Positions 17,917 to 27,747 of a DNA stretch of 64,000 bases are shown here, piece by piece; position 1 is the first letter of the stretch; every line of letters starts with the position of its first letter. Location: assembly GCA_947628005.1 (NCBI GenBank), contig CANQYI010000001.1, positions 124,001 to 188,000 of the forward strand, written 5' to 3'. Both the position numbers and the translations under genes were made by a program. The stretch comes from an uncultured Clostridia bacterium. GTDB lineage: Bacteria > Bacillota > Clostridia > TANB77 > CAG-465. The notes below the pieces were generated by a model. It had not been told where the DNA came from, did no database searches, and worked only from the letters and a program-made list of their open reading frames with translations.

Positions 17917-18535
17917 CTATATTATATTTTTTATTTTTTCTGTAATTGATATAATTTTTAATGTATATTCAATATCTTTTTTACTTCCAAACAAATATTT
18001 ACTTTTTAAATGGTTTTGAAAAATATTATACTTAACCACATCACGTACATCAAGATTAATTATATTATTTTTATACGGCTTTTTATTGCAAATCAAAAAT
18101 TTTTCATCTGCTTCTTTGACTCGCATAATTATAGCTAACTTAGGATTAACAGGAAAGCATATATCATTAAATCCTAATGCAAATGATAAGAAAGGTTCAT
18201 TAGATATAATAAAAATCCTTCATCGTTTATTAAAGAAAAATCATTTTCAAATTTATTCAAATATTCCGTCATTTTACTTTCTAATCTTGAAAAAGCCTTT
18301 TCTATAAATTGAAGATGATTTAAAATTTCCTGATATTTAGTACCATTTGGAATATTGTATACTTTTTATATATAGAAAGTTCTTTTTCTAAATTTGAAGC
18401 ATCAGTATTATAAAAATATCTCTTACAAGCAAAATTTCTAACATCTGTATGTAATATATATTCCTTATTTTTATATCATAAACATCTATAACGTTTTAAA
18501 TAAGATTGTGATATCTAATGCTGTCTTTTTACCAT
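17917..18535 (-). pseudogene. Decayed DUF4238-like gene
   Basis: Pieces in different frames reconstruct a DUF4238-type protein. The start is MVKRQH-stop-ISQSYLKRY, matching the family opening RQHYIPQFYL with a stop where Tyr is expected. Then come EYILHTDVRNFACKRYFYNT, EKAFSRLESKMTEYLNKF, ISNEPFLSFALGF, and an intact C-terminal stretch from FPVNPKLAIIMRV to the TAA at 17917. At least two frameshifts and one nonsense codon are needed. Function of the family is unknown. It neighbours two other accessory or decayed genes, so this 2.6-kb stretch looks like a degenerating island. Confidence 0.6.
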
Positions 18536-18570
18536 TTTATGCTCATTTTTATAACGCTATATCAAATAAT

Positions 18571-19791
18571 CTAGAAAGTTTCTAATCTTTTTAAGTCGTT
18601 TTCTTCATTTAACCAATTAGCAATATCAACTATATCTATTCCTTCATATTGATAAGTATCATGTTTTGTTCTTGCTATTACTACTTTTGGATACGCATCT
18701 TGTATCTTTAACAAAGAGTCTATTTCTCTTTTAAATATATTCTCATTACTTATATCATCAGATACTTGTATATAAATCTTTTTGCCTTGCTTTTGTGCCA
18801 CAAAGTCTATTTCTTTTTTATATAAAGTACCTACATAAACTTCATATCCTCTTCTTAATAATTCTATAGCAACAATATTTTCATATATTCTACCATAATC
18901 CATATTGCTTGTGCCTAGCATTGCATATCTAAAAGATTGATCTGCTAAGTAATATTTGTTTTGCGTACTCAAAAATTTCTTACCTTTTATATCGTACCTT
19001 TTGATTTTATAGAAAGCAAAAGCATTACACAAATACTCTATATAATTATTAATTGTCTTATCTGTTATACTAACATTATTTGAATTTAAAACATGTGCGA
19101 TATTATTAGCAGATGTTAAATTTGAAACATTATCCATTAAGAAGTCAGTTAAATTTTGAATTATATCTGTATTTCTTATTTTATATTTTTGCTTTATATC
19201 TCTAACTATTAAAGTATCAAATACATCTTTTAGATACTGATACTTTTCTTCTTGTGTTTTATAAAGATATGAACCGGACATTCCACCTTCATATACATAT
19301 TTATCAAAAGCTTCTTGTAAATCATTGTACTCATAATACTTTTGAAATTCCTTAAATGAAAATGGATATACTTCTACTTTAAAAGTTCTTCCTGTAAATA
19401 ATGTTGCTAAATCGCTACTCATTAAGAATGCATTAGATCCAGTTATATAAATATCATATTTTTCTTCTGCATGGAATCCATTTATTGCTTTTTCAAAATC
19501 TTCACACATTTGCACTTCATCGATTAATAAATAATTTTCAGTTCCTTCTTTGTAATGTGATTCAACATATTCTACTAAAGCATCATAATTTCTTAAACTT
19601 TGAAATTTTGATAAATTATAGTTTATATGAATTATATTATTTCCCTTAATTGCTTGGCTTATATATTTATTAAATTCCTCTAAAAGTTTAGATTTTCCGC
19701 TACGTCTTATTCCTGTAATAACTTTTATGTCTGGTGTTCCTATTACATTTATCAATTTATTTAGGTATTCTTCCCTTTTTATCAATTTCAT
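18571..19791 (-). CDS. AAA_14/DUF4143-type ATP-binding protein
   Basis: 406 residues from the ATG at 19791; a GTG three codons earlier overlaps the AGGTG ribosome site. The N-terminal P-loop is GIRRSGKSKLLEEF, the Walker B region YLLIDEVQ, and YITGSNAFLMSSDLATLFTGR is the sensor stretch typical of the AAA_14 group. PFSFKEFQKYY and the C-terminal nuclease-like DUF4143 region (YENIVAIELLRRGYEVYVG, KEIDFVAQKQGKKIYIQV) follow. These proteins are common, highly mobile and often multi-copy in gut anaerobes, with no agreed function. A DUF234 restriction-like fold with E..D..QxK residues is visible in the last 100 residues. Confidence 0.88.
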   Translation of the reverse strand: MKLIKREEYLNKLINVIGTPDIKVITGIRRSGKSKLLEEFNKYISQAIKGNNIIHINYNLSKFQSLRNYDALVEYVESHYKEGTENYLLIDEVQMCEDFEKAINGFHAEEKYDIYITGSNAFLMSSDLATLFTGRTFKVEVYPFSFKEFQKYYEYNDLQEAFDKYVYEGGMSGSYLYKTQEEKYQYLKDVFDTLIVRDIKQKYKIRNTDIIQNLTDFLMDNVSNLTSANNIAHVLNSNNVSITDKTINNYIEYLCNAFAFYKIKRYDIKGKKFLSTQNKYYLADQSFRYAMLGTSNMDYGRIYENIVAIELLRRGYEVYVGTLYKKEIDFVAQKQGKKIYIQVSDDISNENIFKREIDSLLKIQDAYPKVVIARTKHDTYQYEGIDIVDIANWLNEENDLKRLETF

Positions 19792-19823
19792 ACTTATCAC
19801 CTATTTTAATTATATTATTTATA

Positions 19824-19858
19824 TTCCGAAAAATCAAGTTTTTTTGTTTTTTTCGGAA
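19824..19858. repeat. Inverted repeat in a 310-bp gene-free stretch
   Basis: Perfect 10-bp arms TTCCGAAAAA / TTTTTCGGAA separated by 15 T-rich bases, 33 bases upstream of the ATPase start. It may be an operator or a weak terminator. The rest of 19792-20100 holds only AT-rich sequence in which I see no gene. Confidence 0.45.
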
Positions 19859-20100
19859 TAGATTTTTAATTCTGTTGTTATTTGTGTATTTTAACCATTA
19901 CTTTTGTCATGGTTATTATCATTTTTTATAATTTTTTTGTGACTTTTTATTAAAAAATTTCGTATATGCATATATCAAGCTTGATAAAACTGCACATTGA
20001 AAATTATATATTGTACTTAATTTAGACAAATCATGAACATTTTTTACAGTATTAAATTTATAATCAGTGTAAATACTATTTGTAAATTAGGATGTAATTT

Positions 20101-20252
20101 ATGGAAAAAAAGAACAAAGAAAAAGAATCACCTTCGAAAATAGGTGTTAACTTAAAAAAGGTTACAATGGTGATATAACTTCTAAACAAGCTGGTTCTAT
20201 CGGAGGAATGATGGTTAAAAAAATGATAGAAAAGGTTGCTTCTCAAATGTAA
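20101..20252 (+). pseudogene. Frameshifted SASP copy
   Basis: From about 20137 the sequence is nearly identical to the 3' two thirds of the SASP gene at 16929, through its stop codon. One base is missing in the run that encodes KQGY (AAACAAGG became AAAAAGG), so translation ends 25 codons after the ATG at 20101. The upstream codons (MEKKNKEKESPS) do not match either intact SASP, so the 5' end is foreign or an older divergent paralogue. A T-to-A change (GATTTA to GATATA) would also alter the protein. Confidence 0.8.
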
Positions 20253-20273
20253 TTTAGTAAATAAGTAAAAAAT

Positions 20274-20307
20274 AAAGAGGTGACTTAATTAAAAGTCACC
20301 CCTTTTT
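20274..20307. terminator. Bidirectional terminator
   Basis: Stem AAAGAGGTGACTT / AAGTCACCCCTTT with flanking A and T runs, between the SASP fossil and the convergent small membrane protein gene. Confidence 0.8.
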
Positions 20308-20311
20308 AATT

Positions 20312-20539
20312 TTAAACAAGTGCTATTGCAAGCATCACAAATGATGCTGCAATAATAACAGATAAAACAAGTTTATTTGCCTTCTCCGTTCTTATACTAA
20401 TGCCTAACTTGGCATTATAGACAATTACTGCTATGACTGCAGAAATTATCTTTACCGAACTTAATTGGAATAGCAGACCAATCAAGAAAAACACGATGGC
20501 CATAAACCCAATTGCCGAAAGTTTTAATTCTTTTTGCAT
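20312..20539 (-). CDS. Small hydrophobic membrane protein, 75 residues
   Basis: Two to three hydrophobic segments (about 8-25, 27-44, 55-74) separated by a short basic loop (ISIRTEKANK). AGGAGG precedes the ATG and a terminator follows the stop. Family not recognised. Codon choice is richer in G and C at third positions than the SASP genes on each side, as in the orphan ORFs at 7419 and 31695. Confidence 0.55.
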   Translation of the reverse strand: MQKELKLSAIGFMAIVFFLIGLLFQLSSVKIISAVIAVIVYNAKLGISIRTEKANKLVLSVIIAASFVMLAIALV

Positions 20540-20695
20540 ATATTTGTGCCTCCTAAAATTATTTATTCGGTTAAATTTTAACCATTTGAATTATATCATA
20601 TTTACATAAAAAAGTCAAGTTTAATGATTTATTAGATTTTAAGTATAAAATATATTTTTTTACACAAATTAATACTAATATGGAGGTGAATTAAT

Positions 20696-20878
20696 ATGGC
20701 ATCAAGCAAAAATCCACAAGCTAGAGAAACTTTAAATAAGTTCAAAATGGAAGTTGCTTCTCAAATCGGTGTTAACCTAAAACAAGGTTACAATGGTGAT
20801 TTAACTTCTAAACAAGCTGGTTCTGTTGGCGGTGAAATGGTTAAAAGAATGATAGAAAAAGCTTCTACACAAATGTAA
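20696..20878 (+). CDS. Alpha/beta-type small acid-soluble spore protein (second copy)
   Basis: 60 residues, differing from the 16929 protein at about ten positions (FKMEVASQIGVNL, GSVGGEMVKRM). The Gpr-site region and DNA-binding helices are intact. Both genes share the TATGGAGGTGAATTAATATGGCATC-type start context and an upstream ACACAAATTA motif (here near 20660, near 16860 in the other), perhaps part of a common forespore promoter. Confidence 0.96.
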   Translation: MASSKNPQARETLNKFKMEVASQIGVNLKQGYNGDLTSKQAGSVGGEMVKRMIEKASTQM

Positions 20879-20892
20879 TTATATATGAGAAG

Positions 20893-20917
20893 ACCTAGTA
20901 AAATTACTAGGTTTTTT
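20893..20917 (+). terminator. Terminator of the second SASP gene
   Basis: Stem ACCTAGTA / TACTAGGT followed by TTTTTT. Confidence 0.85.
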
Positions 20918-20963
20918 CATTATAAATTTCTTTATTTATAATAATTACTTGATATTATTCATA

Positions 20964-20993
20964 TAAAAAAATAACACCCTTTCGGATGCTATT
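20964..20993 (-). terminator. Terminator after secY
   Basis: On the minus strand AATAGCATCC-GAAA-GGGTGTTATT with a GNRA-like loop, then TTTTTTT. It ends the S10-spc operon right after secY, so adk, map, infA and the alpha operon are not co-transcribed here. Confidence 0.88.
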
Positions 20994-20999
20994 TTAAAT

Positions 21000-22310
21000 T
21001 TAATTCAAAAATCCTTTATAATGCCTACTTACCATTTGTCCTTCAAGACTCTTAAGAATTTCTAAAGCAACACTTACAATGATTAGCACTGATGTACCAC
21101 CAAATGTAATTGATACTGGTGTTACTCCTTGAAGTAATATAGGAAGTACAGCAACTAAAGCTAAGAAAACTGCACCAACTGTTGTTACATATTTTAGTAC
21201 TAAAGATATGTAATCTGCAGTAGTTTTTCCTGCTCTTATTCCTGGAATGAATCCACCATTTTTCTTTAAATTATTTGCTATTTCAGTAGGATTTACCATA
21301 AATGTTGTATATACAAATGTAAATACAATTATAAGTAACATATAAATTAGTGAATAACCTACTAAATAATACCATGCACTTGAGCTTGATACTGTAAATA
21401 ATTCATATACTACTTTCCAAAATCCTGTAGGATTTGATTTTGTACAAATATTGATTATTGTTCCAGGGAACATCATAAATGACATTGCAAATATAATTGG
21501 CATAACTCCTGCCATTGCAACTTTTAACGGAATGTGTGTATTTTGTCCACCATACATTTTTCTACCAACTACACGTTTTGCATAGTTTACTGGTATTTTA
21601 CGTTCTGCTTGTTGGAAATATATAACGGCAGCTATTACTAAAGCCATAACTATTATTAATGCAGCTACTATTAATATTCCAGATATTCCTTGTTTAGCAA
21701 GGTTAAATAATGCTGTAGCACCTGCTGGAATACGAGATATTATACCAACAAATACTATTATTGAAATACCATTTCCTATTCCATATTCAGTTATTTTATC
21801 TCCAAGCCAAGTTAAAAGTGCTGTTCCAGCCATAAGTGAAACTACAAATAATAGTATACCAATTACTCTACCTGCACCTTCAGTTAAAGCTGGTAAAAGA
21901 TATGCTCTATAAGTTAAATATAGACCTATAGCTTCTACTAATCCAAAAGCTACAGTTAAATATTTAGTATATTTTGCAAGTGTCTTTCTTCCCTCTTCTC
22001 CTTCTTTTGATAATCTTTCCAAGCTAGGGATTACAACTTGTAATAAATTAAGTACGATAGATGCTGTAATATAAGGTCCAATAGTCATTGCAAATATAGA
22101 AAATCTACTAAATGCACCACCAGAAATTAGGTTAATTGTACCAGATATTCCAGTAGATGAAGCACCTACTTGTTTAATAAACTCCAACTTATCAACACCA
22201 GGAACAGTTATAAAAGATCCTAGTCTATAAAGAAGAATGATAAATATAGTAAATATTATTTTTTTTCTGATATCTTTTACACCAAAAATATCTTTTAAGG
22301 TTTGTAGCAT
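21000..22310 (-). CDS. secY: Preprotein translocase channel subunit SecY
   Basis: 436 residues with ten hydrophobic segments. Family signatures: ITVPGVDKLEF near the start, GGAFSRFSIFAMTIGPYITASI, GNGISIIVFVGIISRIP, and GGFIPGIRAGKTTADYI. It forms the membrane channel for exported proteins such as the large surface proteins encoded at 51-60 kb. It starts three bases after the rplO stop and is the last gene of the operon. Confidence 0.97.
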   Translation of the reverse strand: MLQTLKDIFGVKDIRKKIIFTIFIILLYRLGSFITVPGVDKLEFIKQVGASSTGISGTINLISGGAFSRFSIFAMTIGPYITASIVLNLLQVVIPSLERLSKEGEEGRKTLAKYTKYLTVAFGLVEAIGLYLTYRAYLLPALTEGAGRVIGILLFVVSLMAGTALLTWLGDKITEYGIGNGISIIVFVGIISRIPAGATALFNLAKQGISGILIVAALIIVMALVIAAVIYFQQAERKIPVNYAKRVVGRKMYGGQNTHIPLKVAMAGVMPIIFAMSFMMFPGTIINICTKSNPTGFWKVVYELFTVSSSSAWYYLVGYSLIYMLLIIVFTFVYTTFMVNPTEIANNLKKNGGFIPGIRAGKTTADYISLVLKYVTTVGAVFLALVAVLPILLQGVTPVSITFGGTSVLIIVSVALEILKSLEGQMVSRHYKGFLN

Positions 22311-22313
22311 AAT

Positions 22314-22754
22314 CTACTTCACCTCTATCTTTCCGCCTACAGATTGTATTTTTTCTTCTGCTGTTTTTGAAAATTTGTTAGCTACTACTGTTAATTTTTT
22401 AGTAAGATTTCCGTTGCCTAAAACTTTTAATCCATCTAGTTCTTTTCTAACAATACCTTCAGATAATAAAAGCTTAATATCTACAACTGTATCATTCTCA
22501 AATTTTTCTAAATCACTTAAATTTACAATAGCATACTCTGTTGCAAAATGATTTTTAAATCCTCTTTTAGGAATTCTTCTATATAATGGAGTTTGTCCTC
22601 CTTCGAATCCTCTTCTTATACTTCCACCAGTTCTAGCTTTTTGACCTTTATGTCCTTTTCCAGCTGTTTTTCCAAGTCCACTACCAACTCCTCTACCAAT
22701 TCTTCTCTTAGTAGTAGTAGCGCCATAAGCTGGTCCTAAATCATTCATTTTCAT
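22314..22754 (-). CDS. rplO: 50S ribosomal protein L15
   Basis: 146 residues. The glycine-rich N-terminus [21 protein letters not shown] and the C-terminal L15 signature ([28 protein letters not shown]) are clear. GGAGG lies eight bases before the ATG. It follows rpsE with a 29-bp gap; the usual intervening rpmD is not there. Confidence 0.97.
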   Translation of the reverse strand: MKMNDLGPAYGATTTKRRIGRGVGSGLGKTAGKGHKGQKARTGGSIRRGFEGGQTPLYRRIPKRGFKNHFATEYAIVNLSDLEKFENDTVVDIKLLLSEGIVRKELDGLKVLGNGNLTKKLTVVANKFSKTAEEKIQSVGGKIEVK

Positions 22755-22783
22755 TAGAGTTTCCTCCTCTCTTTAAATAAACT

Positions 22784-23275
22784 TTATTTTAAAATTTCTT
22801 CTACTGTTTTTCCTCTAAGTTTTGCTACTTCTTCAGCTGTTCTCATAGATTTTAGAGCTTTTAATGTTGCATATACAACATTTCTACTATTACGAGATCC
22901 TAAAGTTTTAGCAGTTACATCTTTTATTCCTGCAAGTTCTAGTACTGGTCTTACAGCACCACCTGCAATAACACCTGTACCTTCAGGAGCAGGCTTTAAT
23001 ATAACTTTAGAAGAACCAAAATTAGTTATATATTCGTGTGGTAATGTACCGTTAACTAAAGATACTTTTACTAAATTTTTCTTAGCGTCATCAGTTGCTT
23101 TCTTTATTGCTTCAGGAACTTCAGAAGATTTTCCTGTACCTACACCAACTCTTCCTTTTTCGTCTCCTACAACAACTAGAACACTAAATCTAAAAGTTCT
23201 ACCACCTTTAACAACCTTAGCTACTCTTTTTACATTAACAACTTTTTCTTTTAATTCTTGTTTTGCTTCAGCCAT
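22784..23275 (-). CDS. rpsE: 30S ribosomal protein S5
   Basis: 163 residues. [29 protein letters not shown] is the S5 RNA-binding signature region (shown here only by its motif positions 20-48), followed by [20 protein letters not shown]. It contributes to decoding fidelity at the 30S mRNA entry site. Confidence 0.97.
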   Translation of the reverse strand: MAEAKQELKEKVVNVKRVAKVVKGGRTFRFSVLVVVGDEKGRVGVGTGKSSEVPEAIKKATDDAKKNLVKVSLVNGTLPHEYITNFGSSKVILKPAPEGTGVIAGGAVRPVLELAGIKDVTAKTLGSRNSRNVVYATLKALKSMRTAEEVAKLRGKTVEEILK

Positions 23276-23294
23276 TTAAGTTTACTCCTTTCTA

Positions 23295-23654
23295 TTAAAA
23301 TTCAAGTCCTGCTTCTCTTGCTGCTTCAGCAATTGCTTGAACTTTTCCATGATATAAATAACCGTTTCTATCAAAAACGACTGTTTTAATACCTTTTTCC
23401 ATTGCACGTTTTGCAACTAAAGCTCCAACTTCTTTTGCAGCTTCCACATTAGAAGCCTTTGTTTTTACTTCTTTATCAAGTGTAGATGCTGAAACTAATG
23501 TAACTTGTTTTTCGTCATCTATTACTTGAACAGAAATATTTTTCAAACTTCTAAATACGCAAAGTCTTGGTCTTGAGCTTGTTCCTTTAACTTTAGCTCT
23601 TACTCTTTTTTGTCTTGTTTCTCTAGACTCTTTTTTGCTTATTTTTTTTATCAT
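23295..23654 (-). CDS. rplR: 50S ribosomal protein L18
   Basis: 119 residues, standard length. [20 protein letters not shown] and the C-terminal [20 protein letters not shown] identify L18, which binds 5S rRNA with L5. It has a basic N-terminal tail and an AAGGAGAG site upstream. Confidence 0.97.
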   Translation of the reverse strand: MIKKISKKESRETRQKRVRAKVKGTSSRPRLCVFRSLKNISVQVIDDEKQVTLVSASTLDKEVKTKASNVEAAKEVGALVAKRAMEKGIKTVVFDRNGYLYHGKVQAIAEAAREAGLEF

Positions 23655-23679
23655 TTCGAAGCTCTCCTTCCTTTAAATT

Positions 23680-24216
23680 TTATTTTTTACCGCCAGCTTT
23701 TCCTTCTTTTCTCTTAATTCTTTCGCTAGCATACTTAATACCTTTACCCTTATAAGGTTCTGGTAATCTATATTCTCTAATATTTGCTGCAACTTGACCA
23801 ACTAATTGTTTGTCAATTCCCTTTACAACAATTGTATTTTGAGATGGTACATCAATTGTTATTCCTTCTGGTTCTTCAACATCTACTGAATGTGAATAAC
23901 CTAAAGTTAATACCAATTTTTTACCTTGTTTTTGAGCTCTATAACCAACACCAGCAATTTCAAGTGTTTTTTCATAGCCTTGACTTACACCAATAACCAT
24001 GTTATTTATTAAAGTTCTAGTTAAACCATGTATATTTCTAACATCATCATTTTTTCTAGTAACAACAACTTTGTTATCTTCAACAGCTATATTTACACTG
24101 TCTAGAAATGTATCTGTTAGAGTACCTTTTGGTCCTTTTACTGTTACAGTTTGACCTTCTACTTTAACTTCTACACCTTGTGGTATTGCTATAGGATTTT
24201 TACCTATTCTTGACAT
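23680..24216 (-). CDS. rplF: 50S ribosomal protein L6
   Basis: 178 residues in two similar domains. [15 protein letters not shown] opens the protein; the C-terminal signature is [16 protein letters not shown]. It contacts 23S rRNA near the GTPase centre. Confidence 0.97.
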   Translation of the reverse strand: MSRIGKNPIAIPQGVEVKVEGQTVTVKGPKGTLTDTFLDSVNIAVEDNKVVVTRKNDDVRNIHGLTRTLINNMVIGVSQGYEKTLEIAGVGYRAQKQGKKLVLTLGYSHSVDVEEPEGITIDVPSQNTIVVKGIDKQLVGQVAANIREYRLPEPYKGKGIKYASERIKRKEGKAGGKK

Positions 24217-24250
24217 CTGGTATACCCTCCTTTATTTTAATTACATATAA

Positions 24251-24646
24251 TTACCAAATATATGCCATTACTTCTCCAGCAACATTTTGCTTTCTAGCCT
24301 CTTTATCAGTCATAATTCCCTTTGAAGTAGATATTATTGCAATTCCAAGACCATTTAATACTCTTGGTAATTCCTCAACATTTGCATATATTCTAAGACC
24401 TGGTTTACTTATTCTTTTTAGTCCTTGTAAAACTCTTGTCTTATTTTCATATTTAAGAGTTACTCTAACAGTCTTATGAGTACCTTCTTCTAAAACATCA
24501 ACTGCTTTTACAAAACCTTCATTTAGTAATATATCAGCTATTGCTTTTTTTGTTTTTGAATAAGGAATGTCAACTGTATCGTGTCTTTCTTGGTTAGCAT
24601 TTCTTATTCTTGTTAACATGTCTGCAATTGGATCTGTTGTAGTCAT
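24251..24646 (-). CDS. rpsH: 30S ribosomal protein S8
   Basis: 131 residues. [15 protein letters not shown] at the start and [20 protein letters not shown] at the end are S8 signatures. S8 binds the central domain of 16S rRNA and in other bacteria is the translational repressor of the spc operon. Confidence 0.97.
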   Translation of the reverse strand: MTTTDPIADMLTRIRNANQERHDTVDIPYSKTKKAIADILLNEGFVKAVDVLEEGTHKTVRVTLKYENKTRVLQGLKRISKPGLRIYANVEELPRVLNGLGIAIISTSKGIMTDKEARKQNVAGEVMAYIW

Positions 24647-24665
24647 TTTATTACCTCCTTCTCTT

Positions 24666-24851
24666 CTACCAGCTTGCTTTTTTAACTCCTGGTATTTCTC
24701 CTTGATATGCTAATTTTCTAAAGCATAAACGGCATACTCCATATTTTCTCATATATGAATGTGGTCTTCCACAGATTTTACATCTGTTATAATATCTTGT
24801 GCTAAACTTTGGCTCTCTTTTTTGCTTAGCAATCATAGATTTTTTTGCCAT
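24666..24851 (-). CDS. rpsN: 30S ribosomal protein S14, zinc-binding type
   Basis: 61 residues, the short form with two CxxC pairs (C24/C27 and C40/C43: CKICGRP and CRLCFRK), so it should bind one zinc ion. It ends with IPGVKKASW, the conserved S14 tail. Confidence 0.97.
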   Translation of the reverse strand: MAKKSMIAKQKREPKFSTRYYNRCKICGRPHSYMRKYGVCRLCFRKLAYQGEIPGVKKASW

Positions 24852-24862
24852 TTCAAGTCCTC

Positions 24863-25402
24863 CTATCTCTCAGAGAATGGTAAGCCTAGCATTTCAAGTA
24901 ATGCTTTTGCTTCTTCATCAGTTTTTGCTGTTGTAACAAAAATGATATCCATTCCTCTAACTTTATCAATTTTATCATACTCTATTTCTGGGAAAATCAT
25001 TTGCTCTTTTACTCCCATAGAATAGTTTCCTCTACCGTCAAAAGATTTTGGATTAACACCTTTAAAATCTCTTACACGAGGAAGAGCTACATTAAATAAC
25101 TTAGTAGCAAAATCATACATTTTATCAGCTCTTAAAGTTACTTTGCATCCAATATTCATGCCTTCTCTTACTTTAAAAGCAGCAATTGATTTTTTTGCTT
25201 TAGTAACAACTGGTTTTTGTCCTGTTATTAAAGTTAAATCTCCCATTGCAGAATCTAGTGCTTTAGAGCTTTCTTTAACATCAGAAACACCCATATTTAT
25301 AACTATTTTTTCAAGTTTTGGTACTTGCATAACAGATTTATATCCGAATTTTTCTTTTAATGCTGGTACTACTTCTGACTTATATTTTTCTTTAAGGTTC
25401 AT
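24863..25402 (-). CDS. rplE: 50S ribosomal protein L5
   Basis: 179 residues. [16 protein letters not shown] and the C-terminal [22 protein letters not shown] are L5 signatures. It binds 5S rRNA and the P-site tRNA. GGAGGGG precedes the start. Confidence 0.97.
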   Translation of the reverse strand: MNLKEKYKSEVVPALKEKFGYKSVMQVPKLEKIVINMGVSDVKESSKALDSAMGDLTLITGQKPVVTKAKKSIAAFKVREGMNIGCKVTLRADKMYDFATKLFNVALPRVRDFKGVNPKSFDGRGNYSMGVKEQMIFPEIEYDKIDKVRGMDIIFVTTAKTDEEAKALLEMLGLPFSER

Positions 25403-25417
25403 TTATTTTCCCCTCCT

Positions 25418-25738
25418 TTACTTAACTTCTTGACATTTTTTACAAAATCTTACTTTTGTTCCATCTTCTTGTACTTTAACTCCAAGTTTTACACCCTTAT
25501 CACACTTATTACAATAAAAAGCTACTTTTGAAGCGTGAATTGGGCATTCTCTTTTTATTATTCCAGATTCTTGTCCTTGTTTTCTGGCTTTAACGTGTTT
25601 AGTTCTAACATTAATATCTTTAACTATAACTTTATTTTCTTTTGCAGATACTGCTATAACTTCTCCTTTTTTACCTTTTTCAGAACCAGAAGTTACTATA
25701 ACTGTATCTCCTTTTTTTATTTTCATTTTAGCTATCAT
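25418..25738 (-). CDS. rplX: 50S ribosomal protein L24 with cysteine-rich tail
   Basis: 106 residues. The KOW motif KKGDTVIVTSGSEKGKKGEVIAV is at the N-terminus (residues 8-30). The C-terminal half carries CPIHASKV, CNKC and CKKC, a zinc-ribbon-like arrangement of five cysteines found in some clostridial L24 proteins but absent from E. coli L24. Assembly initiator protein of the 50S subunit. Confidence 0.96.
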   Translation of the reverse strand: MIAKMKIKKGDTVIVTSGSEKGKKGEVIAVSAKENKVIVKDINVRTKHVKARKQGQESGIIKRECPIHASKVAFYCNKCDKGVKLGVKVQEDGTKVRFCKKCQEVK

Positions 25739-25758
25739 TTATAAATTCACCCCCAAAA

Positions 25759-26127
25759 TTATAGAACTTCTGGAGCTAGAGATATTATTTTCATATAGTC
25801 TTTTTCTCTAAGTTCTCTTGCTACTGGTCCAAAAATACGTGTTCCTCTTGGTGTATTATCTTCTTTTATAATAACAGCCGCATTTTCATCAAATCTTATA
25901 TAAGATCCATCTTCACGTCTTAGACCTCTTTTTGTTCTTACGATAACTGCTTTTACAACGTCACCTTTTTTTACAACTCCGCCTGGTGCTGCTTTTTTAA
26001 CTGAAGCAACGATTACATCACCGATGTTTCCCCATTTTCTATGGAAACCACCCATAACTCTTATACACATAATCTCTTTTGCTCCTGTATTGTCAGCAAC
26101 CTTTAATATTGATTGTTGTTGTATCAT
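25759..26127 (-). CDS. rplN: 50S ribosomal protein L14
   Basis: 122 residues, invariant family length. [19 protein letters not shown] and the signature [24 protein letters not shown] (last 24 residues) are present. It forms an inter-subunit bridge. Confidence 0.97.
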   Translation of the reverse strand: MIQQQSILKVADNTGAKEIMCIRVMGGFHRKWGNIGDVIVASVKKAAPGGVVKKGDVVKAVIVRTKRGLRREDGSYIRFDENAAVIIKEDNTPRGTRIFGPVARELREKDYMKIISLAPEVL

Positions 26128-26162
26128 GGATTAGTCCTCCCTTCAAATTTACAATTTAAATA

Positions 26163-26420
26163 CTATTTTACTTTTTCCACAATTCTTACTAATCTGTATC
26201 TTTTATCTTTGCTTAGTGGTCTAGTTTCCATTACTTCAACTGTATCACCTATGCTGCATTCATTATTTTCATCGTGTGCTTTTACTTTTAAAGTTCTGTT
26301 TTTAATTTTTCCATAAAGTGGATCTTTAACTTTTGTATCAATTCTTACAACGATTGTTTTATCCATTTTATTACTTACAACTTTACCAAGTTTTACTTTT
26401 CTTAAATTTCTTTCTTCCAT
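26163..26420 (-). CDS. rpsQ: 30S ribosomal protein S17
   Basis: 85 residues from the ATG at 26420 ([12 protein letters not shown]). A longer frame begins at 26444, but that ATG lies inside the AAGGAGG ribosome site, so 26420 is the sensible start. [17 protein letters not shown] and the C-terminal [18 protein letters not shown] are S17 signatures. Confidence 0.96.
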   Translation of the reverse strand: MEERNLRKVKLGKVVSNKMDKTIVVRIDTKVKDPLYGKIKNRTLKVKAHDENNECSIGDTVEVMETRPLSKDKRYRLVRIVEKVK

Positions 26421-26443
26421 ATTTGTCTTTAACCTCCTTACCA

Positions 26444-26644
26444 CTAATTACTTTTTTTCATAGTTAAAACTGTATTTACTCTTGCTATATTTTTTCTAAC
26501 CATAGTAATTTTTTTAGGGTTATCAAGACCATTTAAGGCATGTTGAAATCTTAATTTAAATAATTCTTGTTTTAAAGCCTTTAATTCATTTCCTAGCTCT
26601 TCAACTGACATATTAGTATATTCATTTAGCTTACTAGATTTCAT
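26444..26644 (-). CDS. rpmC: 50S ribosomal protein L29
   Basis: 66 residues from the ATG at 26644, eight bases after GGGGG; the ATG at 26650 is too close to that site. The protein is two helices ([23 protein letters not shown]) ending in the family motif [16 protein letters not shown]. The start overlaps the end of rplP by 11 bases, indicating translational coupling. Confidence 0.95.
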   Translation of the reverse strand: MKSSKLNEYTNMSVEELGNELKALKQELFKLRFQHALNGLDNPKKITMVRKNIARVNTVLTMKKSN

Positions 26645-27068
26645 CTTCATTACCCCCTTCTACTTCTCTTTTAACTATTTTACATTTAATTGGAAGTTTA
26701 TGCATAGCTTTTGTTAAAGCTTCTTTGCTTATTTCTTCTCCTAATCCAGCAACTTCAAATAAAATTCTTCCTGGTTTAACTGGTGCTACGAAATATTCAG
26801 GATTTCCTTTACCAGAACCCATACGAGTTTCAGCTGGTTTTTTAGTTATTGGCTTATCTGGAAATATCTTGATCCAAGTTTTACCAACTTTTTTAGTATA
26901 TCTTGATAATGTTACTCTGACAGATTCAATTTGATTTGCAGTAATCCATGCTGGCTCTAAAGCTTGAATACCATATTCTCCATCAGTAACTTTATTTCCT
27001 CTTAAAGCCTTACCTTTTATTAAACATTTTTGTACTTTTCTAAATTTTGTTCTTTTTGGTGACAACAT
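26634..27068 (-). CDS. rplP: 50S ribosomal protein L16
   Basis: 144 residues. [15 protein letters not shown] at the start, [21 protein letters not shown] and [16 protein letters not shown] identify L16, which organises the A-site region of 23S rRNA. The C-terminal GGNEDEI extension overlaps rpmC. Confidence 0.97.
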   Translation of the reverse strand: MLSPKRTKFRKVQKCLIKGKALRGNKVTDGEYGIQALEPAWITANQIESVRVTLSRYTKKVGKTWIKIFPDKPITKKPAETRMGSGKGNPEYFVAPVKPGRILFEVAGLGEEISKEALTKAMHKLPIKCKIVKREVEGGNEDEI

Positions 27069-27070
27069 TT

Positions 27071-27727
27071 TTAGTTACCTCCTTTTTCTTCTTTTTTTGC
27101 AGGTAACACTTCTCCTTTATAGATCCAAACTTTTACGCCGATTATACCATATGTTGTTTTTGCCTCTGCAAAACCATAATCGATATCTGCTCTTAAAGTT
27201 TGTAGAGGAATTGTTCCCTCACTATAATGTTCAGTTCTTGCAATTTCTGCTCCTCCTAAACGACCAGATACTGCTGTTTTTATTCCTTTAGCTCCTGCTT
27301 TCATTGTTTTTTGCATACATTGTTTCATAGCTTTTCTAAAAGATATTCTTCTTTCAAGTTGACCTGCTATATTTTCAGCTACAAGTTGAGCTGCAAGATC
27401 TACATCTTTAACTTCAACTATATTAATTGAAACATCTTTTCCTGTTAACTTAACAATTTTTGCTTTTAATTCTTCTATAGCTGCTCCGCCTTTTCCAATT
27501 ATCATTCCTGGTTTTGCAGTATAAATGTCTACTTTTACTAGGTTTCCTTTTCTTGAAATATTTAACTTATCTATTCCAGCTGGTTTAAGTAAGTTCTTTA
27601 AATATTCACGAATTTTATGGTCTTCTACTAGTTTGTCTGAAAATTCTTTTTTATTTGCATACCAAGTTGATGACCAATCTTTAATGATACCAATTCTAAG
27701 TCCGTGTGGACTAACTTTTTGACCCAT
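27071..27727 (-). CDS. rpsC: 30S ribosomal protein S3
   Basis: 218 residues. [18 protein letters not shown] opens the protein, the KH domain has [14 protein letters not shown], and the C-terminal signature is [17 protein letters not shown]. It lines the mRNA entry channel. Confidence 0.97.
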   Translation of the reverse strand: MGQKVSPHGLRIGIIKDWSSTWYANKKEFSDKLVEDHKIREYLKNLLKPAGIDKLNISRKGNLVKVDIYTAKPGMIIGKGGAAIEELKAKIVKLTGKDVSINIVEVKDVDLAAQLVAENIAGQLERRISFRKAMKQCMQKTMKAGAKGIKTAVSGRLGGAEIARTEHYSEGTIPLQTLRADIDYGFAEAKTTYGIIGVKVWIYKGEVLPAKKEEKGGN

Positions 27728-27747
27728 CTTAAACTTACCTCCTTATT

